In this document: positions 56,244 to 64,000 of the stretch, one piece after another
Numbering within the stretch: the stretch's first letter is position 1
Layout of the letters: each line of letters begins with the position of its first letter
Assembly: GCA_003024175.1 (NCBI GenBank)
Contig: MDYQ01000042.1
Span: 85,227-149,226 of the forward strand
DNA: 64,000 nt
Direction: 5' to 3'
Source: Planoprotostelium fungivorum
Taxonomy: Eukaryota > Evosea > Variosea > Cavosteliida > Cavosteliaceae
The notes under the pieces: model-generated
The model's database searches: none
Told to the model about the DNA's origin: nothing
What the model saw: the letters and a program-made list of their open reading frames with translations, nothing else
Position numbers and translations under genes: made by a program

Positions 56244-56323
56244 ACAAGTAGAGGTTTCTAGGAGTTACAGAGACTCACGGAACACCAGAGGAAGAGACAA
56301 CAGAGAGGGGGAATCTGCTGACG

Positions 56324-57274
56324 GTGATGACGATCAATGTGAGATCAAATCTTATCCAATGCATAAATGAAGTAACACTAGCAATGAAACACAATAGGAT
56401 AGACGTGGTAGTTGTGACTGAGACGGGACTTTCAAAAGTAAATCTCAAACCAAGAGAAATAGTGAGCAGATGTGACGAATTTAATCTCGACTTTCACCCA
56501 GCAGATAATGTGGATGGGAAGGCAGGACATGTAGCGATAGTGATACGAAGGGACTTAAGGACAACGAACATCCTCTCATACAAGAGCGGGAGAGTCATGT
56601 CAATTGACATCCCAACAAGAGGACAAGACATCAGGATTGTTGGGGTGTATAAAGGATTTGAGAAGCTAAACAATAACGAACTGATGAACATAATAAAAGA
56701 CATAGCCAGGGAGAAGAAGAATAAGAACATGATTGTAACCGGAGACTTTAACGAGATAACATCAGCGAGTGACTATAGAGCCACATACATACAGAAGAAG
56801 AAGAAGGGCCCACTACACAAATTACTGCAACAGAGAGGGTTGATTGACAGTGCTGGCCTACTAAATGCCAGAGAGAAACACACATATGTACAAACAAACA
56901 AAAAAGGAAAAGCATACTCAAGACTCGACTACGCATATGTCTCAAATGACTTGAGCAAACAAACGCTTTTTTACAACATTGATTACAGCGCCATGACATC
57001 GTCAGACCACTTTCCAATCTGGATCACTATGAACAAGGACCCAATTCAAGATGAAGATATCACCCCAACAAAGAAAAGACCAAACTTCAGAGCAGTCTCA
57101 AAAGAACAATGGAGCAGGTGGTCATTACAGATGGACGCGTGTCAATTTGCAGAGAGATCGCCAGATGAATGCACAAACAATTGGACAAAGAGTATCACAA
57201 CTACACCACCAAAAGAAGATAAACAAGGAACATTGTCAATATACAAAGTCAACATCGACAGGATAAGGTGCTGA
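56324..57274 (+). pseudogene. LINE ORF2 N-terminus: APE-type endonuclease (EEP fold)
   Basis: Reads MTINVRSNL, DVVVVTETGLS (metal-binding Glu), AGHVAIVIRRDL, IVGVYKG, MIVTGDFNEI (TGDFNE), RLDYAYVS (RLDY) and SSDHFPIWI (SDH). These are the hallmark residues of AP-endonuclease-like nickases of LINEs that make target-primed reverse transcription possible. The frame closes at 57274, where a small frameshift leads into the next segment. Confidence 0.82.
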
Positions 57275-57654
57275 ACGAGTTGAAGAGACAAGAGAGGGAG
57301 ATTTGCACACAATATAACAAAGATATCACCATCGATTTTGAAAAGCTAAAAAGCAAAAGGAAAGAGATCAAACGAAGACAAAAAGAGATTGTAAGAGATA
57401 CGCACAACACAGCATGGAAGATACACGAAAATAAATTGAAGAAAGACCCTGGATACGTCTTCAAACTGCTGAAGACAGTTGGGAAGAAGAGCACAAGAAA
57501 CAACGATAAACCACACATCATAGAAGAAGCCAACGGTACAAAATCCAGTGACCCTGAAAAGGTGAAAAGAGAATTTCGAAGACGATGGGAAGAGGTTTAT
57601 AAATCGAAAGGAGGAGAGAAGACATTGCCAATCTGGTTGAAAGGTATCAACTAA
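57268..57654 (+). pseudogene. LINE ORF2 middle segment, pre-RT
   Basis: Overlaps the endonuclease frame by 7 bp in another frame. The coding text is helical and basic (LKRQEREICTQYN, KLKSKRKEIKRRQKEIV, NTAWKIHENKLKKDPGYVFKLLKTVGK), as expected between endonuclease and RT in LINEs (the AWK..N..KDP..F.K.LK pattern). It ends at TAA 57652-57654 before any RT motif, so the element is 3'-truncated. Confidence 0.7.
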
Positions 57655-57657
57655 CTT

Positions 57658-58470
57658 AAGGATGTATTTAAAAAAATATACTCTTAACCATCAAATGCCA
57701 GACTGAATAAATTAGAGTTAAAGATGACATAACTGCATATCTTTTTTTACACAAGTCTGATGCATTACTTATGTTTCCATCATAACTTGCTGATACAGGT
57801 ATGTGCTTATGATATGCCTTCAAATTATTCTGACTGTTGCCAAGATTATAGAATTAATATTGAGCCCTTTGTTTTCCTTACTTATCTTTTATCGGAGATT
57901 GCGAGGGATGAGGCCTTTATTTCCCATCTCTTCAGGTGAGTTCCACACATATTGATCATAATCTGACATCAAAAACCAGGGGAGGATGTTTTCTGTTTGT
58001 ATTTTACTCTTGTCCCATAACTGCTTCAGATTTGCCCACAGCTGATTGTTCAATTCTCTAGTGAAAATACATTCTCCTAAAATGTGTTGGTGGTAGTCCA
58101 GAATACTCCCATCATATCAGAATAGAATCTACACCTATCATCTTCTGTGAGGTTGTATTGTTTCTTTCTCTTGTTTGTCTAAATTGTTCCTGTCATGATT
58201 TTTGTAATCAGATTGCTGTATGGTTCTTTCTTCCTTGCTACCTTCATTGTTCCATACAATCTCCTGTGCATTTTATCAGATCAGCCACAGTCAATCTCTG
58301 CAACTGACCTCTTTCAATATGCAAATGTGCTCCTTCATGTCTTGGACGTTGTTCAGCCTCAAGTCTTTGGCACTCAACGTAGTGTACAGAGGATTGCATC
58401 GATTCAATGAGCGTTGGTCTGCATGGTGAGTGAAGATACTTTCTACTTTCTGTCTATTTCTCCATCTTCT
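57658..58470. other. AT-rich spacer between LINE and gypsy element
   Basis: No gene. It may include the 3' LTR of the minus-strand gypsy element, but no paired LTR exists in the window to confirm this. Small open frames (58195-58429) have no resemblance. Confidence 0.4.
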
Positions 58471-58550
58471 GTTGATAAATTATTCATCATGTTGATAAAT
58501 TATTCATCATGTTGATAAATTATTCATCATGTTGATAAATTATTCATCAT
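58471..58550 (+). repeat. 20-bp tandem repeat, four perfect copies
   Basis: GTTGATAAATTATTCATCAT repeated four times without change at 58471, 58491, 58511 and 58531. It lies about 30 bp beyond the chromodomain ORF stop, at the 3' side of the gypsy element. Confidence 0.95.
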
Positions 58551-58582
58551 CCTTCTAATATGTTCTCTTGTATTTTTGGTGA

Positions 58583-59110
58583 TTAACCTGCTTCCTGTTT
58601 AGAGTGTATAGTCTTCTCCTGTGTAGATTTAGAATGGCGCAAGTAATCTTTGAGAGCGTCTTTACAATGGCCTGTATCTGTGATCCAGTCTTCATTGTTC
58701 TTTGGGTCGAGGTTGTAACCCTGCCATTTAACAAGATATTCTGTGTACTTGTGTTTGCGGCCTCGCTGTTGAGAGTCCACAATACGTTCCACAATGTATT
58801 CTTTGTTGTTCTCAATCATCACTGGCTGTGGAGGAGGATCCTTCCGCCCGTTGAAAGAGTTGGCATAGTACGGGGTGAGAAGACTAGTATGGAATACAGG
58901 GTGAATCTTCATGCCGTCAGGGAGTTTCAACTTGTAGGAATCAGAGTTTGGGTACACTTCTTTGATAATTGTGTAAGGGCCCAATCTCTTATCAGACCAT
59001 TTGACCTTTGGCCGTGTGGTCTTGATATTCTCTGAGGACAACAACACTTGATCACCTGGTTTGTACTTTGTGGCAGCACTACGGTGACGATCAGCGTACT
59101 TCTTGATCTC
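58583..59110 (-). pseudogene. Chromovirus integrase C-terminus and chromodomain
   Basis: Downstream of TGA 59111-59113 the frame continues EEIKKYADRHRSAATKYKPGDQVLL, VKWSDKRLGPYTIIKEV, YKLKLPDGMKIHPVFHTSLL (the GPY/F module of integrase). A chromodomain follows (EYIVERIVDSQQRGRKHKYTEYLVKWQGY). Chromodomains of these elements guide integration to heterochromatin marks (family knowledge). It ends at 58583. Confidence 0.85.
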
Positions 59111-59113
59111 TTC

Positions 59114-61033
59114 TCAAGCAAACTGCAGCTGACTCCTTGCAAACGACTCTGCATCCTGCAATCGCTCAGCCAGTTCGTTGGGATTGTCTGAGATAGACTT
59201 TGAAGCAGCTTCTGTGAAACGGGGATTTAATCCAGTGTTGGCAAAGAAAGGAGTGCACTGGATCGACGAGTGCTTGGTGTTGTTGTATGCAAATTCTCCT
59301 GTGGCTAACAAAATGTACCAATCATCCTGATGATAATCGCAGAATGCCCGTATATACTGATTGAGAACGGAATTAGTCCTTTCAGACTGACCATCAGTCT
59401 CAGGGTGGTACAAAGTAGATAAGACGGGGGTTAACTTTAACGCCTTCCAGAAGTGAGACCAGAATTGGGAACTAAATTGAACTCCACGATCAGAAATGAT
59501 CTGTTCAGGGATCCCATGGTAACGGACAACTCGATCAATGAAGAGTAAGGCCGTCTGTTCAGATGTGATGCCTGTGGAACATGCCGTAAAATGGGCCATC
59601 TTTGTGAAACAATCCACCACAACCATGATTGCGTCATAACCTTGACATTCAGGAAGCTCCACAATGAAATCCATTGTGACAGATGTCCATTGTGAGCTTG
59701 GAACGGGGAGTGGGTTGAGTTTGCCTGCAGGTTTCTGCCGTGCTACCTTTGTCCTTTGACAGATGGAACATGTCTTTACAAATTCTTCGACATCACGTAG
59801 TAGCTTAGGCCACCAATAGTCTCTTTTGATCAATTCGTGTGTCTTATTGACGCCAAAGTGACCTGCTAGAGGAGTGTCGTGACGTGTTTGTAAGACAGTG
59901 ACACGGAGAGGCACAGGGATGTACAGAAGTTCGTTGTAGAATAACAACTTTTTCTCCGTACGGAATCCTTTATCTTTATCTTCCAAGTGTTTAGCATCGA
60001 GCAGGCAACCACATCCTGCAGGTAGGGATGGACGAGTGTTGTCAGCTTTCAGCCATTCCACGGCAGAGACAAAGAATGGGTCCTTGGATGACAACTCAGC
60101 AACTGATTCTTCGAATTTGAGATTTAAAGAAGGTTCTTCCTCAATGATAGCCGCTGCAAAGAGTTCAGGATGCAGGAGACATTGATTTTGTGATGATTTG
60201 TCCCCCATGTCAAGTGCATCTTGGGCTCTGCGCGATAGTAGATCCGCTTTGACATTTGATTTGCCAGGACGATGGATCAATTTGTAATTGAAGTCCGCAA
60301 GGAATTGCGACCAACATATCTGACGTCGATTCAGGTGTTGTTTAGAAGAGAACCATCTCAAATTCTCATGATCAGTATAGATGGTGAGCGGTGTGGAGAC
60401 ACCTAATATCCAGTGGCGCCACGCTTTGAGGCATTCCACAATTGCAAGAAGTTCTTTATCGTGCGTATCGTAATTCAGTTCTGCTTCTTTCATTTTACGT
60501 GAGTAGAAGGAGATTGGGCGTAATCCGTCTGGGTGTGTCTGTGAGAGAATGCCAGAGATGGCAAAATCTGATGCATCTGTCTCGAGGACCAGATCCAGAG
60601 TATTGTCAAAATGACGGACCACGTCTGCAGATGCGAAAGCCGCTTTCAGATCGTCAAAGGCTTTCTGCTGCACTGTCCCCCATTCCCATGCGACCGTTTT
60701 GCGGGTGAGATTGAATAATGGTGATGAAAGGGTCGAATAATACGGAATGAAATTACGATAGAAGTTACAGAATCCAAGGAATGACTGTGTTTCCTTGACA
60801 TTTGTGGGCGGTTTCCAGTCCTGTATCGATTTGATACGATCTGGGCACATGTGTAATCCCAGGGGTGAAATATCGTACCCTAAGAATTCCACTCGAGTTG
60901 TGTGGAATTGACACTTCTTTAGGTTACAGAATAGCTTCTTCTCTATCATTCGTTTTAATACAAGTGAGACGTGTTGGACATGTTCCTCTTCAGATTCGCT
61001 GAAAATCAAGAAGTCATCGAGGTAGATGATCAC
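59114..61033 (-). pseudogene. Chromovirus pol: RT palm (YLDD), RNase H and integrase
   Basis: Starts in frame after TGA 61035-61037. IIYLDDFLIFSESEEEH gives the RT catalytic YLDD. FLGYDISPLG and SFLGFCNFYRNFIP follow. RNase H shows LVLETDASDFAISG and NYDTHDKELLAIVECLKAWRHW. The integrase zinc finger reads HFGVNKTHELIKRDYWWPKLLRDVEEFVKTCSICQ. The DDE core has MDFIVELPE, SDRGVQFSS and TLYHPETDGQSERTN. All catalytic acidic residues are present. The frame is open for 639 codons. Confidence 0.92.
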
Positions 61034-61036
61034 AAA

Positions 61037-61252
61037 TCAGTCCAACATATCAGAGAAGCAGCTGTGTACGTACGCTTGGAAATTCCCCGGGACATTCGAC
61101 AATCCGAATGGCATTACTAAGTACTCGAACAGACCGTAACGCGTACGAAATGCTGTTTTCCATTCGTCGCCTTCTCTTATACGAATCAGCCAATAAGCGT
61201 CCTTAAGGTCTAATTTCGTGAAGATTTTCGCGCTCCCCAAACGATAAGGCAA
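61037..61252 (-). pseudogene. Chromovirus RT fingers/palm segment between insertion and nonsense codon
   Basis: Reads [22 protein letters not shown], then [27 protein letters not shown] (motif B region MPFGL.N.P) and SDMLD before TGA. LDLKDAY carries the first catalytic Asp. The first part repeats the end of the 61709-63157 frame because of the 52-bp duplication. Confidence 0.85.
61194..61245 (+). repeat. 52-bp duplication, left copy
   Basis: Identical to 61710-61761 (starting TAAGCGTCCTTAAGGTC). Together they flank the 61246-61709 insertion within the RT gene, in the way a long target-site duplication would. Confidence 0.88.
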
Positions 61253-61676
61253 GGAGGATCTGAGAGGGTCAGATGAGAATCTCTGTTCTACACACCTCTC
61301 GATTCAATATGTTGTGGATCCACAGAATGATTCCCTCTTTTCCATTCCCTAGCGAAGGCATCTCTTCTCTGTTCATCAATGACAAACAACGCTCTCTCAA
61401 CTGACAAGAATATACACATAACACTGTTGGACATAGCAAAAGCGTATGGGCTGCACAACAATGACATAGATATGATGATGGAAATAAAACGCAACTGCAG
61501 ACAGGTATGGATTAACAGATGAGATCAGTATAGAGGCAGGTCTGAGACAAGGCAATATCATCTCACCCCCACTTAATCTCTTGTTCATTAACCCTATGAT
61601 CGAGTGGCTGGAAAAGAACAAAAGCCCCTATAGATTGGCGTCGTTGTTGGTCAATCTGATAGCGTATACAGATGAN
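61246..61676 (+). mobile_element. LINE reverse transcriptase fragment inserted in gypsy RT
   Basis: Plus-strand fragments of a LINE RT: TLLDIAKAYG (motif A, with Asp), then after a frame change GLRQGNIISP (motif B; LRQG), LFINPMIEWLEKN and LIAYTD (motif C, AYTDD), cut exactly at the N at 61676. Frames are broken at least twice. It probably belongs to the same LINE type as 54795-57657, whose RT is missing. Confidence 0.75.
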
Positions 61677-61709
61677 ACCCTAAACCCTAAACCCTAAACC
61701 CTAAACCCC
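61677..61709 (+). repeat. Interstitial telomere repeat, CCCTAAA x about 4.5
   Basis: Runs of CCCTAAA directly after the N at 61676 and ending in CCCC just before the right 52-bp copy. The orientation is opposite to the terminal TTTAGGG array, as if it once capped a left-facing end. Confidence 0.95.
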
Positions 61710-63157
61710 TAAGCGTCCTTAAGGTCTAATTTCGTGAAGATTTTCGCGCTCCCCAAACGATCCAACAGCTGGGGGATCAAGGGTAATGGATACACATTCT
61801 TTACCGTTATATCATTCAACTTTCTGTAATCCACACAGAGTCGTAATGAGCCATCCTTCTTTCTTGCGAACAGAATCGGGGCTCCGCAAGGAGATGTAGA
61901 TGGGCGGATCAAACCACGTGAGACCATGGTTTCGATGTAATCATGTACCAATTTTAGTTCTTCTGCTGACAGGGAGTACAACGGGCCAAAAGGAGGTGCT
62001 TTACCCTCTTGGATATCTATGCGTAGATCTTGTGGACTGTGCAAAGGAAGCTCACAAACAGAGTCTACAAATGCTGCCGCGTAGGCTCTGTATTCCTTCG
62101 GAAGACTATCGAGAGATGCGGTAACATCAGGTTGGTACGTGGTGGCGCAGAAGTAAGTGTCAGATTCTGAACCCTTGAATAAATCGAGTGGAACAATAGT
62201 GAGTTTCTTAACCCCCGCTTGTACTACGGTGACACGATGATGTACACCACCAAGCTTACGAAATCGAGACTTCATAGAGAACAACGGTTTATCTGTTTCT
62301 TTCACATTCGACGTGGGCATAGATGAGAGGACAGGTGCAACAGGGACCTGATGCTTGTGAGACAGAGTATGATCACGAAGATCGAATGACAGACCATTTG
62401 GTCGTGCCACTTCCGTTGTTGATCTCGCACGTTCAGACGTTGCTCTGTTATACCGTTCAGAACAATGAATGAGGTCATGTAAGGGTGAGCTCACGTTTCC
62501 AACCCAATTGAAGACGGGAGCGTCAGGTTTGGAAGGTGGGAGTACTACTGCGGCTAACTCTTTGGTGTGGTGAAGGCAGCACTCGTTGGAGAAGGTGGGA
62601 ATGCCGTCCTTACCAAAATCGATCGAAGGACGATGGAGGGAGACCCAATCCATGCCAAGGAGGATGTTCAAGCCAGGGATGGGCATGACATCAAACTCGA
62701 AATACTCCCAGTGGTTGCCAATAGAGAACTTGACGGTGGCCACTTGAGTGATCTCGTAGAGAGGACGACCAGAGGCGTCTCGAGGAGAATACAAGACATG
62801 GCGTGGTCTGGTGGGAATGGAGTACTTCTGAAGGATGGACGGGTCAATGAGAGACACAGTTGCTCCGGTGTCCAGGGTGAACTCTTTGAGGCCCAGACTT
62901 GTACGTGGCGTAAATAGTGGCTTGGACTCAAAGGACGGACCCGGTTGCTGCCACCATGCTGTTAACGGCACCTTTGGTGGAAGTCCTTTGTACAAAGTTG
63001 GGATCAGGGAGCTTGCGACCGTTTGGGCATCCCTTGGACCTGTGGCCTGGATGACCACAGCGGCGACAAAGGTTGTGCTTGTCACGAAATGCTCGGTCCT
63101 CGTTGGAAATCTTACCATCGACCAGGTGAAGGATTCCTTTGGGATCTGCCGTACCAC
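61709..63157 (-). pseudogene. Chromovirus pol N-terminus: protease and RT start
   Basis: The pol frame overlaps gag by about 230 bp in another frame, so expression would need ribosomal frameshifting or a shared stop bypass. Protease: FTLDTGATVSLID (DTG), then ILLGMDWVSLH. RT: PLYSLSAEELKLVHDYIE, IRPSTSPCGAPILFARKKDGSLRLCVDYRKLND, NVYPLPLIPQLLDRL and LDLKDA. The frame ends where the 52-bp duplication meets the telomeric insert. Confidence 0.9.
61710..61761 (+). repeat. 52-bp duplication, right copy
   Basis: Second copy of 61194-61245; it continues uninterrupted into the upstream part of the gypsy pol frame. Confidence 0.88.
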
Positions 63158-63860
63158 GTGGTCTGACGTATTCAGAAGTGGAAGACGTGTCAGGCTTGGA
63201 GGACGTGGCAGGTGACTTCACCGTGGCAACCGAGTTGTTGGGCTTGACAGCGTGACGTTGATGGTTTTTGATCTGGGTCCACGCCTCTTTGGCCAGTTTA
63301 GCGTTCTCAAACGTGGCACTGAGAGACATGTTGGCTGGTACAAGACCCAAATGCTCTTGGATGTTCGGGAGGAGCCTGGAAACAAACTTTCGACCGAGGT
63401 AGGCCATGTCCGTGATGTGACCCTGCGACGCCATCTCCAGGAGGTAGGTGTGAAACTGCTGCACAGTTTGGTTGGGCGACATGGAGATGTGATTGAGGCG
63501 ACGTAAGGCGTCAAAGATGGCCGACTCGTTGTAGAAGTTCCTCCAAATGGTGTTGAGGATGTCGTCCCATTGAACGGTGGCCAATTTCGACTGGGAATCA
63601 ATGCAGCAATGGTATCCTTGAGCAAAGAACGAGGTCAACTGAGGCAGGTAGATGGACACAGCTTGTGCGTTGTCGAAGTAGTAGAAGTGGTTGTCCAAAC
63701 GAGTGAGGTGAGCCTGGAGCTGTTCGTTTGAACACTTGTTGGGCAGGGGCTCAGGCTTACTCGTTGAAGCGGTGACTTTTCTCTCGTGTTTAGAGAGAGA
63801 CTCCTTCAGAGGGCGTCTGGCACGTGACTCAGTGAGGAATCTTGGAAGGACATGGGTTTA
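62928..63860 (-). pseudogene. Chromovirus gag, 5' end replaced by telomere
   Basis: Open from the subtelomeric junction (about 63860) with no start codon of its own until ATG 63698; residues upstream are gag-like (LKESLSKHERKVTAS, NEQLQAHLTRLDNHFYYF). The capsid region has WDDILNTIWRNFYNESAIFDALRRLNHISM and TVQQFHTYLLEMASQGHI. The zinc knuckle is CRRCGHPGHRSKGC (CX2CX4HX4C). It ends at 62928. Confidence 0.85.
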
Positions 63861-63937
63861 AGGTTTAGGGTCGTCAAGTGCTCTGATCAGCTCTATGAGG
63901 GTTTAGGGTTTAGGGTCGTCAAGTGCTCTGATCAGCT
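63858..63937 (+). repeat. Degenerate telomere-subtelomere junction with 22-bp unit repeated twice
   Basis: TTTAGGG-type units alternate with two copies of TCGTCAAGTGCTCTGATCAG plus CT (63871-63892 and 63916-63937). Each copy is preceded by GGTTTAGGG. This looks like slippage or recombination at a healed end. Confidence 0.9.
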
Positions 63938-64000
63938 GGGTTTAGGGGTTTAGGGTTTAGGGTTTAGGGTTTAGGGTTTAGGGTTTAGGGTTTAGGGTTT
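63938..64000 (+). repeat. Terminal telomere repeat (TTTAGGG)n
   Basis: Continuous TTTAGGG units (first one GGGTTTAGGGG variant) to the end of the window. The G-rich strand runs 5'->3' towards the end, as it should at a right chromosome end. Plant-type repeat. Confidence 0.98.

Larger units (their letters stand above)
54795..57657 (+). mobile_element. Degenerate LINE (non-LTR retrotransposon), endonuclease-bearing, lacking most of RT
   Basis: Sense strand plus. Components in order: ORF1 (54829-55953, continuing after a frame change to 56243), an APE-type endonuclease (56324-57274) and the pre-RT region (57268-57654). The reverse transcriptase palm is absent here; a similar RT fragment sits at 61270-61676 inside the gypsy element. 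The 5' end begins at a T run shared with copy 1 at 54240. Confidence 0.8.
58583..63860 (-). mobile_element. Ty3/gypsy chromovirus, 5'-truncated by telomere, interrupted and mutated
   Basis: Read on the minus strand: gag (63860-62928) with zinc knuckle, protease, RT, RNase H, integrase, chromodomain. The order and chromodomain define a chromovirus. The 5' end, including LTR and primer-binding site, is gone because the telomere begins within the gag coding region. A 464-bp insertion (61246-61709) splits RT, and two in-frame TGA codons occur (61035-61037 and 59111-59113). No LTR pair is visible, so it is a dead copy. Confidence 0.9.

Noticed and set aside
57980-58010. Polypurine tract and LTR start (AGGGGAGGATGTT)
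   Set aside because: It lies on the plus strand whereas the gypsy element is on the minus strand, and no second LTR is available for comparison.
59111-61037. TGA as a sense codon (reassigned genetic code)
   Set aside because: Several host genes in the window end at TGA where their families end, so TGA is a real stop; decay of the retrotransposon is simpler.

Overview
This window is nuclear DNA from a single-celled eukaryote and runs to a chromosome end. Genes are split by very short introns (mostly about 35-65 bp, usually GTGAG...CAG), the encoded proteins are typically eukaryotic (dynein light intermediate chain, WASP, RasGEF, Akt-like kinase, Mediator, Rab/Arf-family GTPases), and the right edge is a run of TTTAGGG telomere repeats. 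Full WASP, dynein, RasGEF diversity, LamG and Frizzled-like secreted proteins and a peroxisomal PTS1 enzyme suggest a free-living amoeboid protist, probably an amoebozoan. That placement is an inference and only moderately certain.

Layout. About 1-52 kb is a compact gene-rich arm with about 29 genes. From left to right they are: dynein LIC (5' cut by the window edge), C1D/LRP1, an F-box/RasGEF/kinase fusion, a LamG surface protein, an acidic/basic nuclear protein, WASP, an F-box-like protein, a bacterial-type LRR kinase, an ARFRP1-like GTPase, branched-chain ketoacid dehydrogenase E1 beta, a two-LamG secreted protein, a universal-stress-like protein, an ERCC6L2-like SNF2 helicase, MED14, DPH1, a SAP/coiled-coil protein, a type I membrane glycoprotein, an Akt-like PH-AGC kinase, a repeat-rich protein, a Rab7-like GTPase with an N-terminal acylation signal, an RNB exoribonuclease, a peroxisomal hydratase ending SKL, pICln, an SDR reductase, an LRMDA-like LRR protein, a Frizzled-CRD-like protein, a small tail-anchored coiled-coil protein, and two unidentified genes. 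Genes often alternate in strand. Convergent stop codons lie only 11-64 bp apart and divergent start codons 71-118 bp apart, so UTRs must overlap and promoters must be shared.

From about 52 kb to 64 kb the sequence changes to an AT-richer subtelomere full of mobile DNA. It holds a 196-bp direct duplication flanking a GCCAGGGTCATCAC minisatellite, a 136-bp TA-flanked inverted-repeat element (MITE), a duplicated 297-bp LINE segment, a degenerate LINE (ORF1, endonuclease, start of the RT region), and a Ty3/gypsy chromovirus on the minus strand. The chromovirus has two in-frame TGA codons, a 464-bp insertion flanked by a 52-bp duplication (carrying a LINE RT fragment plus CCCTAAA repeats), and a gag gene cut off by the telomere. 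Single N bases at 54537 and 61676 both sit exactly on abrupt junctions, so these two places should be treated as possible assembly seams.

No operon-like pathway cluster is present. The arm is a housekeeping and signalling neighbourhood: trafficking (dynein, ARFRP1, Rab7-like), actin and Ras signalling (WASP, RasGEF-kinase, Akt-like), RNA and translation (C1D, RNB, pICln, DPH1), transcription and repair (MED14, SNF2), and metabolism (BCKDH, hydratase, SDR). The most unusual items are the F-box/RasGEF/kinase fusion, the N-terminally acylated Rab7-like GTPase without C-terminal cysteines, the intron-bearing bacterial-type LRR kinase, the spliced-together PIP box in the helicase, and the structure of the healed chromosome end.
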